NCBI GenBank assembly: GCA_028819215.1
Contig: JAPPMG010000097.1
Location: 1 to 64,000 of the forward strand
Reading direction: 5' to 3'
Source of the DNA: Bryobacterales bacterium
GTDB lineage: Bacteria; Acidobacteriota; Terriglobia; Bryobacterales; UBA6623
Length of the DNA stretch: 64,000 nt
Below, one piece after another: positions 1 through 8,019 of the stretch. A program made the position numbers and the translations under genes. The first letter of the stretch is position 1; the number at the start of each line of letters is the position of its first letter. The notes beneath the pieces were generated by a model that was given only the letters and a program-made list of their open reading frames with translations, did not search any database and was not told where the DNA came from.

Positions 1-163
1 GCATGGCGGCCGCAGCCTCAATTAGGTTCCTATTTTGAAAATGAAAATCGGTGATCACGCTGGAATGACCGGGATTCCCGCCAATCGAAGCGGTCTCGGG
101 CGCAGCTGCACGCGTCGCCGAGCTTATGATGGGGGCGGCCGGGCCGGTCTGGCGGGCAATGCG

Positions 164-829
164 ATGTGTGGACGATTCACCCAAGATGTCGAAGGGGATG
201 AACTAGTCGATCTGTACGAACTGGATTCCTTCCTTCCCCAAGTCGAGCTGCGCAAGCGCTGGAACGGCGCGCCAACGCAGATCTTCGCCGTATGCAGAAT
301 TGGCCTGGACGGAGAGCGCGAACTGGCCGCGCAGCGCTGGGGCCTGGTGCCGGCATGGTCGCGCGATGCGAAGATCGGCGCTCGCCTGATCAACGCCCGC
401 TCCGAGACGGTGGACTCCAAGCCGGCGTTTCGCAGCGCGTTCCGGAGCCGTCGCTGCTTGGTGCCGGCCAACGGTTGGTTCGAGTGGCAGAGCGATGGAT
501 CGCGCAAGCAGCCTTGGTGGATATCGCGCGGCGGGGATCTGTTCTCCTTCGCGGGCCTGTGGGAGACTTGGGACCGCGGCGGTGGCCGGATCGATTCCTT
601 CACGGTCGTGACATGTCGGGCGGGTCCCTCTCTGGAGTGGCTGCATCACCGCCAGCCGGCGATCATCGCCCGTGACCGCTACGGGCAATGGCTGGATCCT
701 GCCGCTCGCGAGCCAGAATTGCTCGAGCTGGTGCAGACTCCTCTGCCGGGGCCGTTCGACTGCCGCAGGGTGGGGCCGGAAGTCAACAGTGTCAGGAACG
801 ACTTTCCCGAATTGCTGGCCGCGGTCTGA
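164..829 (+). CDS. yedK: SRAP family abasic-site processing protein (YedK/HMCES-like)
   Basis: SRAP proteins form a covalent thiazolidine crosslink with abasic sites in single-stranded DNA and shield them during replication. The reading frame is open further upstream, but the family needs Cys2 as its nucleophile once Met1 is removed. The ATG at 164 gives the expected N-terminus MCGRF, so I start there (221 aa, the usual length). Other family blocks are visible: the RW-GLVP-W segment, INARSET, WFEW with the active-site Glu, and a late LHHRQPAII block where most homologues have HxRMP. It is convergent with the MutS-like gene, with about 20 bp between the ends. No SOS operator was identified. 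Confidence 0.93.
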   Translation: MCGRFTQDVEGDELVDLYELDSFLPQVELRKRWNGAPTQIFAVCRIGLDGERELAAQRWGLVPAWSRDAKIGARLINARSETVDSKPAFRSAFRSRRCLVPANGWFEWQSDGSRKQPWWISRGGDLFSFAGLWETWDRGGGRIDSFTVVTCRAGPSLEWLHHRQPAIIARDRYGQWLDPAAREPELLELVQTPLPGPFDCRRVGPEVNSVRNDFPELLAAV

Positions 830-848
830 GCTCTGAGACGCGCCGCAG

Positions 849-2663
849 TCAGGCCTCGGGACTCGGCAGCGTCTCCGGCATCGGCATGCCGGCCTGCCTC
901 ATCAACTCGATTGCGTTGCCACGCATCGCCGGGCCGTGATGCAGCCGGTAGTCGAAGTGCATCTCTCCCTCGCTGAAGACATCGCGGAAGTGGGCGTTGG
1001 TCACGCGCTCGGGTCCCTGCTCCGCCCATCGCGTCACATTGCGGTCATGTGTTGACAGCACGGCGAGCGAGGAGTCACACCCCAACAAGAACTCCGCTAG
1101 GACGACCGCACCGGCATAGCGGTCGTAGGAGTTGGTGCCGGCGAAGAGTTCGTCGATCAACACCAAGGTCGGGTGGCCGGACCGGATGCTCTCCAGTACC
1201 AGACGGATCCGGTTGAGTTCGGCGGCGAAACGCGACTCGCCACGTTGCAGCGAGTCCTTGACGCGGATGGAAGCGACCACGTCCATGGCCGAAATCGTCA
1301 TCGAACGAGCACGGACCGGGGCGCCGGCGTACGTGAGGGCGACGCTGGTACCGATCGTCCGCAGGAGCGTGCTCTTGCCTGCCATGTTCGCGCCGCTCAC
1401 GACCAAGATCGGATGGGCACGGTCGAGATCAACGTCGTTTGCCACAGCCTTCTCCCCCAGCAGCGGATGGGCCAGTCCCTCGGCCTTGAGGACGGGCCCC
1501 TCCTCGACCACGCTCGGAAAGCTGTACAGCGGATGCTCGAAGGCGAAGCAGCTGATGGAGGAGTACGCTTCGAACGCACCGATGGCGTCGATCCATCTCG
1601 GCAGCTGGTGGGCGTGCGCGACGCGCCAGCGTTCCAGCGCGAGCGCGGCCTGGGTTTGGTAGAGCACGAGCGGGCCGAACATGGCGACGATTTGGTTGTG
1701 GCGGGCCTCGAACAAAGAGACCAGGCGGCAGAAGCCCCGCAGCAACTGGCTGGCCCTCTGGCCGTCGTGCCCCAAAGCGTCGGATAGCTCTCGCAGATTG
1801 CGGGAGTGGAATTCTCTCTCGTCCAAGACCTTTACAAGCGAACGTAATTCGTTGCAGTCATGGTGGATGCCTTCGGAAGTGACAACCTGCATGGTCAAGT
1901 AGCGCTGGCCGAATTTCCACAGCACGAGTTCGGCCAGCAGTATGCAAGCGATGGCGAGAAAGCCGGCCGGGGTCGGACTGAGGGCCACTAGCACGGCTTG
2001 GACCACGAAAGCGACGCTCAGCGCGAAGCAGCCCGCCGGGAACCAGCTCGGTGCCGCGACGGGCTGCTTTTCAGCCCAGGACTTCAGCAGGTCGGTCCGG
2101 ATGTAGGGCAGCTTCTTCGAGCCCTCCACGAAGAGCCGTTCCCGGAGGTCGATCTGGGACTTGAGTTCCTTCACTGCCGCTTGGCGTTCGATGATCTGCT
2201 CCCGCGAGGCGGGCTTGGCCAGCATGTTCGATAGGATCAGCAATCCGTCTTGCGTCGAGCCTAGGTTGAGAAAGTCGATCAGCCCTCCGTCCTCGGCGAG
2301 GTCCACATCGCGTGCGTAGGGATGCTCTTCCGGCAGGGTAAGGGCGTCGGACTGACTCGAGTCAGTCTTGCGCTTCTCGCCGATGACGGGGGTGGCGTAG
2401 AACATCATCGCGATGCCCGCGGACCGCCTCAGATCTTCCAGCCGGGAAAAGAACTTGGAGGAGGCGAGGAACGCCACGACAAGCAGGCCCACTGCCCACC
2501 ACGTAAACGATGGGAGTGTGCTCTCGATCCACCACAGCCCGAGCAGGCACAGTCCGGCCGCAGCCAAGCGGAGGTTGCCGAACAAGCGGTGCCGCTTCTT
2601 CCAGAGCCTGTACTCACTGTGGCGGCTCTCTAGCCGCTGTTTGCAAATCTCAACCGGGCCCAT
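849..2663 (-). CDS. Membrane-anchored MutS-like ATPase
   Basis: A 604-aa protein whose last third is a MutS domain V ATPase: Walker A GANMAGKSTLL, Walker B TLVLIDELFAGTN and the STHD switch. It has no MutS mismatch-reading domain I. Near the N-terminus (about residues 25-75) there are two hydrophobic segments, consistent with a membrane hairpin, followed by a helical middle that may act like the MutS core/lever. This architecture matches the MutS-like proteins of unknown role found in Bacteroidetes and Acidobacteria rather than the repair protein MutS or the recombination suppressor MutS2. The function is therefore uncertain; DNA-linked ATPase activity at the membrane is an inference. Confidence 0.85.
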   Translation of the reverse strand: MGPVEICKQRLESRHSEYRLWKKRHRLFGNLRLAAAGLCLLGLWWIESTLPSFTWWAVGLLVVAFLASSKFFSRLEDLRRSAGIAMMFYATPVIGEKRKTDSSQSDALTLPEEHPYARDVDLAEDGGLIDFLNLGSTQDGLLILSNMLAKPASREQIIERQAAVKELKSQIDLRERLFVEGSKKLPYIRTDLLKSWAEKQPVAAPSWFPAGCFALSVAFVVQAVLVALSPTPAGFLAIACILLAELVLWKFGQRYLTMQVVTSEGIHHDCNELRSLVKVLDEREFHSRNLRELSDALGHDGQRASQLLRGFCRLVSLFEARHNQIVAMFGPLVLYQTQAALALERWRVAHAHQLPRWIDAIGAFEAYSSISCFAFEHPLYSFPSVVEEGPVLKAEGLAHPLLGEKAVANDVDLDRAHPILVVSGANMAGKSTLLRTIGTSVALTYAGAPVRARSMTISAMDVVASIRVKDSLQRGESRFAAELNRIRLVLESIRSGHPTLVLIDELFAGTNSYDRYAGAVVLAEFLLGCDSSLAVLSTHDRNVTRWAEQGPERVTNAHFRDVFSEGEMHFDYRLHHGPAMRGNAIELMRQAGMPMPETLPSPEA

Positions 2664-2846
2664 GGGAGAATTCCGTCTTGGTCACGATGCCGTACGACCG
2701 GTGGGTCGTGTGCACGAATTAGGCTGCCTCGCACGGAACGGCAATCCAGCGCACGCAGCCGGACTGCGCCAGTTCGAGCGCAGACGAGCGAAGTCAGGGG
2801 TGGTTCTAGCAGTCATTCGGTAGTAGGAGCGAGGCTGACGCTCGCA

Positions 2847-3179
2847 TCAAGGTGCGCCGTTCTCGGCAGCTGCGCCATGTCCCTCCGGTTCGTCCGCATC
2901 CATCCACTGAGCAGCGTCAAAGCCCCAGAAGTTACACAGCAGCACACCATCGGCTGTCTCCAGCGCATCGCCAACTTCGATAGGTCGCGGAGAGCCCGGC
3001 TCGCCACCATCGGATTGCTCGCGGAGCCGGCGCCACAGTTCGTAGGGGCCTTCCGCGGTCAGCTCCGGACCGCTCTCGTAGTGGGACCTGCGCGATACGA
3101 AGGGAGGCTTGCGCGGACTTCTTTCCCGGAACCTCTCGCCCGCGTCCGCGGTCAGGTACAGGATGCGGAAATTGGTCAT
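2847..3179 (-). CDS. Small hypothetical protein
   Basis: A 110-aa acidic, soluble-looking protein that begins MTNFRILYLTADAGERFRE. I do not recognise a domain. It is likely coding because an AAGGGA element sits about 8 nt before the ATG, and because it fits the same-strand run between the glycosyltransferase gene (85 bp upstream) and the MutS-like gene. There is no signal peptide and no membrane segment. A short inverted repeat (2827-2843, 5-bp stem) lies just beyond the stop codon and could mark the transcript end, though it lacks a clear U-tract. Confidence 0.6.
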   Translation of the reverse strand: MTNFRILYLTADAGERFRERSPRKPPFVSRRSHYESGPELTAEGPYELWRRLREQSDGGEPGSPRPIEVGDALETADGVLLCNFWGFDAAQWMDADEPEGHGAAAENGAP

Positions 3180-3264
3180 CGCGCCGATCCCTTATTTTGC
3201 CGGAAGCGACCGGCCAGTACAAGACTGGCGGGAATGTTCGGGTCCGCTCTCGGTTCGCCGTGCC

Positions 3265-4767
3265 TCACGGTGCCGAATCGTCGGCCGTGCGCAGCACAGC
3301 TTGGTCGGCCGCGCGTGCGTCGGTCAGCATGGAGAAGCCGGCGTACGAGAACCCGGCCAAGAAGAGCGCGATCACGGGCAGGCCGAGCCAGTGTTCGATG
3401 TCGACTGCGATGCCTAGACAAACCGCGAAATAGGTGGCTGCCGCCAAGTTGGCGATCACGCGCCAGCCGCCGCGACGACCGTACGCCCTGCGCGCCAGCG
3501 CCGCGGCGTTCCGGTCACCGCTGTATTTCGCCGTACGCTCGAAAGCCGAGCGCGACCCGCGCAGGGCGCCCAGCACCGCCCGCGAGTTGCTGATGGACAG
3601 TGAGATTCCGGCGAGCACCAGCGGAGGCACCAGCTTTAGGTGGCGATGGACTCCGCCGCGACCTAGTTCTGCTTGGGACAGGGTGTAGAAGCTGGAGAGA
3701 GAGCAGAAGGTGAGCAAGAATGCAGGCAGGTCCAGCCAGAGCAGCCGACCGTCCAGGAATTCGTGGCGCACCAGCATCGAGGGCAGGATGAGCGCCGCCA
3801 GGAGCAGCATCATCGGGTAGGCGATGTTGGCGAGTAGGTGAAACGCAGCCTCGAGCTTGATTCTTGCGGGCTGGCCTGAGCGCAGCAAGCCGGGCAGCAG
3901 CTTCAGCCCGGTCTGCAGCAGCCCCTTGGCCCAGCGGAACTGCTGGACTTGGAAGTCGGCCATGGCGGCGGGCAGTTCCGATGGTGCCTGCACCTGTGAT
4001 GCGTATAGGAATTTCCATCCGCGCAACTGCGCCCGGTAGCTCAGATCGGTGTCTTCGGTAAGCGTGTCGTACTGCCAGCCGCCGGCATCTTCGATCATGG
4101 CCCTGCGGAGCATCCCGGCTGTCCCGTTGAAGTTGAAGAAGCGTCCGGACCGGGCACGGCCCCCGTGCTCAAAGACGAAGTGGCCGTCCAATAGCATTGC
4201 CTGAACCTGGGTTAGCAGCGACAGGTTGCGGTTGCGGAAGGTCCAGCGCGTCTGGACCATGCCTACCTTGGGGTCGGCGAAGTAGTGGACGAGCCTTTCG
4301 AGAAAGTCGCGCTCAGGAGTGAAGTCTGCATCAAAGATCGCGATCAACTCGCCCGACGCTCGGCGCAAGCCTGCCGCCAATGCACCGGCCTTGTAGCCTG
4401 CCCGATTGGAGCGGTGGATGTATTCGATCGGTTCGCCCGCTGCGCGCTTTTCGCCCACGATGCGCTCAAGGACGGCAGAAGTTTCGTCGGTGGAGTCGTC
4501 CAAGACTTGAATCTGAAGCAGGTGCCGGGGGTAGCGCAGCGCGCAGGCGGAGTTGATGAGATCCGCCACTACGAAGCGCTCGTTGAAGACCGGCAACTGT
4601 ACGGTTACCGCCGGCAGCCGCTCGAACCGCCGTGGCGGAGGTCCCTGCGCCCGATCGCGGTGGCGGTAGTACAGGTAGACCAGCGCATAGCGGTGCAGCC
4701 CGAACAGGCTCAGCACTGCCATCAGCCCGAAGTACGATCCGAGCAGCAGGAGGTCGACGATACTCAT
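3265..4767 (-). CDS. Family 2 glycosyltransferase, cellulose-synthase-like membrane enzyme
   Basis: A 500-aa processive-type GT2. An N-terminal membrane helix (about 1-25) precedes the GT-A domain, which shows VQLPVFNE, the first Asp pair in VLDDSTDET, DADF (the DxD-like metal site), TEDTDLSYR (catalytic TED) and QQFRWAKG (the QxxRW acceptor motif). At least three membrane helices follow. This is the pattern of enzymes related to CsbB, BcsA and IcaA, and of glucomannan synthase-like proteins, which move sugars from UDP-sugars across or at the membrane; the actual sugar cannot be read from the sequence. It is divergent from the next gene with 22 bp between start codons, so the two may share a control region. 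Confidence 0.88.
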   Translation of the reverse strand: MSIVDLLLLGSYFGLMAVLSLFGLHRYALVYLYYRHRDRAQGPPPRRFERLPAVTVQLPVFNERFVVADLINSACALRYPRHLLQIQVLDDSTDETSAVLERIVGEKRAAGEPIEYIHRSNRAGYKAGALAAGLRRASGELIAIFDADFTPERDFLERLVHYFADPKVGMVQTRWTFRNRNLSLLTQVQAMLLDGHFVFEHGGRARSGRFFNFNGTAGMLRRAMIEDAGGWQYDTLTEDTDLSYRAQLRGWKFLYASQVQAPSELPAAMADFQVQQFRWAKGLLQTGLKLLPGLLRSGQPARIKLEAAFHLLANIAYPMMLLLAALILPSMLVRHEFLDGRLLWLDLPAFLLTFCSLSSFYTLSQAELGRGGVHRHLKLVPPLVLAGISLSISNSRAVLGALRGSRSAFERTAKYSGDRNAAALARRAYGRRGGWRVIANLAAATYFAVCLGIAVDIEHWLGLPVIALFLAGFSYAGFSMLTDARAADQAVLRTADDSAP

Positions 4768-4789
4768 CTGCGTTACGCTTGGGGCGACC

Positions 4790-6181
4790 TTGGATCCGCT
4801 TTCTCAGGGCTCGGCCGAAGCGCCTCCGACCGCTCGAAGCGCCTGGAGGTTGACAGCGGGCCTCGGGGTAGCTGCGGCCCTCATCGAGGGTGGGCTCCTG
4901 TTGGTGCTGCGTCTGGAACGCCCGGCCAGCAACGTCCCGGAGTTTCTAGCTTACTACCTCCTGGTTTCGATTGCCTATATCGCCGCTAGCTGGATTGCGA
5001 TTCGTGGGGCAGAGCGGTTGGCGACGCCCCGGTCAGTCCGCTGGATCTGGGCTGCGGCGCTGCTGTTCCGCGTCACGGTCTTGCCGCTGGATCCGAGCCT
5101 GTCCGAAGACACCGCGCGCTACCGCTGGCAGGGCATGGTCCAGCACGCCGGCGGTGACCCGTACTTGGCTCTGCCGGAGGATCCGCAATGGGAGGTGTTG
5201 CGCGACGCCACCTGGCCGAGAGTTGCCGCCAAGGACAAACCTTCGGCGTACGGCCCGGTCTTGGAACAGCTGAACCTGTGGACCTACCGCTGCATTCGAC
5301 AGTGGGAGAGCGATCCGTGGAAACAGGTTTGGCTGTTCAAGCTACCGTTCGCTTTGGCCGAACTGGGTGTCGGCGCTGCGCTGATGTGGCTGCTAGCGGC
5401 TGTCGGACGGCCCCCGGCATGGGCATTGATCTACTTGTGGTCTCCGCTTGCAGTGACGGAGTTCTGGATCGAAGGCCACAACGACGCGCTCGGCGTCGCG
5501 CTCACCGTAGTTGCCCTCGCGCTGTCGCTCCGCCGCCGGCACACATGGGCGCTGACCTTGCTGACGGTTGCGACGCTGTGCAAGTTCTGGCCGGTCGTCT
5601 TGTTCCCGTTCCTGGCTCTGGCCCGGACCGAGGGCCGCTGGCGAGTGCAGTGGAAGGGGCTGTTGGCGGGCGGAGCGGTCGGCCTCGCGATTTGCGGCGT
5701 CTACTGGCACAGCGTCGCCGAGGTCCTTGCGGTGCTGGAGGGATTCACGATGGGCTGGCGCAACAACGACAGCCTGTTTGCGGCGCTGCTCTGGCTGGCG
5801 GGCGGAGATATGGAGTCCGCCGCGACGGCAGGCAAGTGGATCTTGATCGCTTGCGTGGCTTGGTTGTGGTGGCGGCGGCTTCCGCCGTGTCTCGGAGAGT
5901 TGGGCGCCGTGACGGCTCTCTTGCTGCTTTCGGCGAACTGCTTCCCGTGGTATCTGAGCTGGATGTTGCCTCTGCTGGCAGTGCATCCGGTGCGGCCGTT
6001 GCTGCTTTGGACCGCTCTAGCTCCGCTGGCCTACCACGTGGTTCCGGGCTACGAGGCCATGGGTGAGTGGGAGTACGATACCAGTCTGGTTTTCTTGGAA
6101 TACGCGCCTGTACTGGCTTGGCTGGGCACGCTGGGCATCCTAAGGTCTAGACACCTCCTGCGCAGGCTGGTGAACCGCTGA
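4790..6181 (+). CDS. Polytopic membrane protein, probable GT-C-type glycosyltransferase
   Basis: A 463-aa protein with roughly ten hydrophobic helices. The first external loop holds an acidic motif (LDPSLSEDTARYRWQG) like the DxD/ED loop of lipid-phosphate-sugar-dependent GT-C enzymes (DUF2029/GT87 and related mannosyltransferases). The conserved-looking GGDPY and NDAL segments support that fold. Its divergent GT2 neighbour suggests joint work on one polyisoprenoid-linked glycan or glycolipid. The start at 4790 is a TTG; a later start is possible because no strong ribosome site precedes it. Substrate unknown. Confidence 0.72.
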   Translation: MDPLSQGSAEAPPTARSAWRLTAGLGVAAALIEGGLLLVLRLERPASNVPEFLAYYLLVSIAYIAASWIAIRGAERLATPRSVRWIWAAALLFRVTVLPLDPSLSEDTARYRWQGMVQHAGGDPYLALPEDPQWEVLRDATWPRVAAKDKPSAYGPVLEQLNLWTYRCIRQWESDPWKQVWLFKLPFALAELGVGAALMWLLAAVGRPPAWALIYLWSPLAVTEFWIEGHNDALGVALTVVALALSLRRRHTWALTLLTVATLCKFWPVVLFPFLALARTEGRWRVQWKGLLAGGAVGLAICGVYWHSVAEVLAVLEGFTMGWRNNDSLFAALLWLAGGDMESAATAGKWILIACVAWLWWRRLPPCLGELGAVTALLLLSANCFPWYLSWMLPLLAVHPVRPLLLWTALAPLAYHVVPGYEAMGEWEYDTSLVFLEYAPVLAWLGTLGILRSRHLLRRLVNR

Positions 6182-6345
6182 AGAACTTGCTCTTGCGGGA
6201 GAGACCTCCTCGCGCAGAGAGCGCCGGGCGTTCCGAATTTGGAAGATCCGTGGACCCAGTCTCTGCTGACTGGGGCACTTCGCTAGCGCACGCTCGACGA
6301 CCCTTTACGGGAACCTGTGCGTTCGAGTGCGCCGTCCGTGGTGGA

Positions 6346-6612
6346 TCAGCTGGCCTGCTCGACAGGGTGGACGCTGATCATGCGGCCCATGCGGCCGCGA
6401 TTGCGGAACTCCACGATCCCGTCGATCTTCGCGAACAGGGTGTCGTCACGACCGCGGCCGACGTTGACGCCGGGACGGAAGCGTGTTCCGCGTTGGCGGA
6501 CGAGGATGCTGCCTGCCGTGACGACCTGCCCTGCGAAGCGCTTCACGCCGAGCCGCTTCGAGTGGGAATCCCGCCCGTTGCGGGAAGTGCCTTGGCCTTT
6601 CTTGTGCGCCAT
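6346..6612 (-). CDS. rpmA: 50S ribosomal protein L27
   Basis: An 88-aa protein starting MAHKKGQGTSRNGRDS and containing the KRFAGQVV, GSILVRQRGT and HPG-like RFRPGVNVGRG blocks of bacterial L27. The N-terminal tail reaches the peptidyl-transferase centre of the ribosome. A TAGGAG site sits 5 nt before the ATG. It lies 24 bp downstream of rplU in the usual rplU-rpmA order and is expected to be co-transcribed. The N-terminus starts directly with the mature Ala-His-Lys-Lys form, so there is no Firmicutes-type cleavable extension. Confidence 0.98.
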   Translation of the reverse strand: MAHKKGQGTSRNGRDSHSKRLGVKRFAGQVVTAGSILVRQRGTRFRPGVNVGRGRDDTLFAKIDGIVEFRNRGRMGRMISVHPVEQAS

Positions 6613-6636
6613 GGTTGCTCCTAACGGCGTCCGTTC

Positions 6637-6948
6637 CTACTCGCCGGAGATGGACTCAATCCGCACTTGAGTGTAGGACTGCCGGTGCCCCATCCGGCGG
6701 CGGTACATCTTGCGACGCTTGAACTTGAAAACGTCGATCTTCTTGTGCCGACCGTGGCCGGAAATCGTTGCCGACACGCTGCCGCCGGTCTCGTTACCTG
6801 CATGTAGCGTTCCGTCTTCGTCCGAGACGGCGACGACCTTGTCGAAGGTCACGGAGTCACCGATGCCGCCATCGATCTTCTCGACCTTGATCTCGTCCCC
6901 CGGGGAGACGGTGTACTGCTTGCCGCCGGTTTCGATGATCGCGTACAT
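6637..6948 (-). CDS. rplU: 50S ribosomal protein L21
   Basis: A 103-aa L21: MYAIIETGGKQYTV at the start, the KVEKI segment, and the basic C-terminal KKIDVFKFKRRKMYRRRMGHRQ stretch that binds 23S rRNA. Length and sequence are typical. It is the first gene of the rplU-rpmA operon. About 70 nt of 5' leader with a stable hairpin, and a good sigma-70-type promoter, lie upstream. Confidence 0.98.
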   Translation of the reverse strand: MYAIIETGGKQYTVSPGDEIKVEKIDGGIGDSVTFDKVVAVSDEDGTLHAGNETGGSVSATISGHGRHKKIDVFKFKRRKMYRRRMGHRQSYTQVRIESISGE

Positions 6949-6973
6949 GGTGCTTGGCCCCAGCTAAGGAAAA

Positions 6974-7014
6974 GACGCAGACCTTCCATGAGGCATGAGG
7001 AAGGTAACTGCGCC
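6974..7014 (-). promoter_or_regulatory. Hairpin in the rplU 5' leader
   Basis: Two nested inverted repeats: ACCTTCC (6981-6987) pairs perfectly with GGAAGGT (6999-7005), and the outer arm around GCAG (6977-6980) pairs with CTGC (7008-7011) plus flanking pairs, with two unpaired A residues. It lies between the predicted promoter and the rplU start, the place where ribosomal-protein leader structures occur. Autoregulation by L21 is an inference from position only. Confidence 0.55.
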
Positions 7015-7025
7015 GTACTGTGTCG

Positions 7026-7055
7026 ATTGTAGCGGGTAGCCGGGTTGTTGGTCAA
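7026..7055 (-). promoter_or_regulatory. Promoter of rplU-rpmA
   Basis: On the minus strand, TTGACC (7050-7055) and TACAAT (7026-7031) are separated by 18 bp, a near-consensus sigma-70 housekeeping promoter. The predicted transcript start near 7019 leaves a leader of about 70 nt ahead of rplU. Confidence 0.75.
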
Positions 7056-7174
7056 CTGCTGCCAGCGACCACTCACAGCCGACAGGGAGGCTTGGTTGGT
7101 GCGAGCCAGGAGAGCGAAGTTGGGCTCCACATGCTAAAGCCGGAGAAGGTGCACTTGCTGCGAACGGAGTTGCA

Positions 7175-7462
7175 TCAGCGCAGCAGCAACGACTCGCAGA
7201 ATGCCTTCTGGCCCTTGTATTGTTCCGTAGCCAGCTTCCGGCACTCCTGCTGCGGCTTCGACCGCGAGCAGTCGACAACGTATTGCTCCCTAGCCGAACG
7301 CATGGCCTTCGCGCACTTCGCGTATTCCCACGTGTCCCGCGATGCGCTCGTTTCACCTGGTGAAAGAGGCAGTGGCGGAACGGATCTCGGATCGCCTCGG
7401 CGACCGCAGCCAATCGCAAGACAGGACGCAACGAGCACGGCGCCGATTACTTGGAATCGCAT
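7175..7462 (-). CDS. Small cysteine-containing lipoprotein
   Basis: From the ATG at 7462 this is a 95-aa protein with a short basic N-terminus, a hydrophobic stretch and a lipobox ending LAIGC (Cys at about residue 19), so it should be lipid-anchored. The mature part has four more cysteines that could form disulfides. No family is recognised. A longer upstream extension is open but would bury the signal peptide. The ribosome site is weak, so the start is chosen from the lipobox. Confidence 0.55.
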   Translation of the reverse strand: MRFQVIGAVLVASCLAIGCGRRGDPRSVPPLPLSPGETSASRDTWEYAKCAKAMRSAREQYVVDCSRSKPQQECRKLATEQYKGQKAFCESLLLR

Positions 7463-7543
7463 TCCGAAACTACAGGAGCGGACACCGCAGTGCAATGCAG
7501 GTCGCCATCTCGGCTTCATGCTAGGGCACCTGATACATGCATG

Positions 7544-7919
7544 TAATGTTCTGGTCCTACCCGCGACCGAGCAGGATCTCTCTAGCAAAGGCGTCAAGTG
7601 CTGGATTACTTGCCCGTTACCGTCGAACGTGCTGTACCGGATGGCGCGCCGCGCCGATGGTGCATTAGCGGTGAGCTAGCGCGGAAAGGTCTCGGTGTCT
7701 TAGCGAGCAAGCACTAGGGCGGCATAGTGCTGTTCGCAACGCTCGCGAAATTCTCGAATGCGCCCTTGCAGCCTAGGCTCCGCGACTAGATCGGTCTCCT
7801 CCGCCGGATCATTCTTGAGGTCAAGAAACTGCTCAGAATCAGGCCAACGCTCCCGACAGTCGACGTCGTACTCGCCGTATTGCGCCTTGCTGCGGAAGTA
7901 GCGCACGTACTTCCAGTCC
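7544..7919. repeat. Long direct repeat, copy 1 (partner 12081-12454)
   Basis: About 375 bp that align in the same orientation with 12081-12454, at roughly four in five identical bases by eye with a few indels. In copy 2 the block spans the 3' ends of two convergent genes (the small membrane protein and the sulfatase). Here both are decayed fragments. The two copies bracket the TonB-receptor gene and a TPR-gene remnant. Confidence 0.8.
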
Positions 7920-7945
7920 CGCGATCTGCGCAGTTGCTTCAGCAA
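7676..7945 (-). pseudogene. C-terminal remnant of a sulfatase gene
   Basis: The frame reads DWKYVRYFRSKAQYGEYDVD and onward, matching the last ~80 residues of the intact sulfatase at 12208-13779 (DWKYVRYFRSDKARYSEQDVD). The frame stops at LAR with a TAA at 7700-7702, whereas the intact gene continues with DTETYPR; here DTETFPR is still readable after the stop. The catalytic N-terminal domain is missing. It therefore cannot be an active enzyme. Confidence 0.85.
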
Positions 7946-8019
7946 GGCCGGGTCCCGATGCTCGCGTCAACCACGGGGCGGGGAGCGCGATTCGTAGATC
8001 CGGCCTCCGCTTGCATGGG

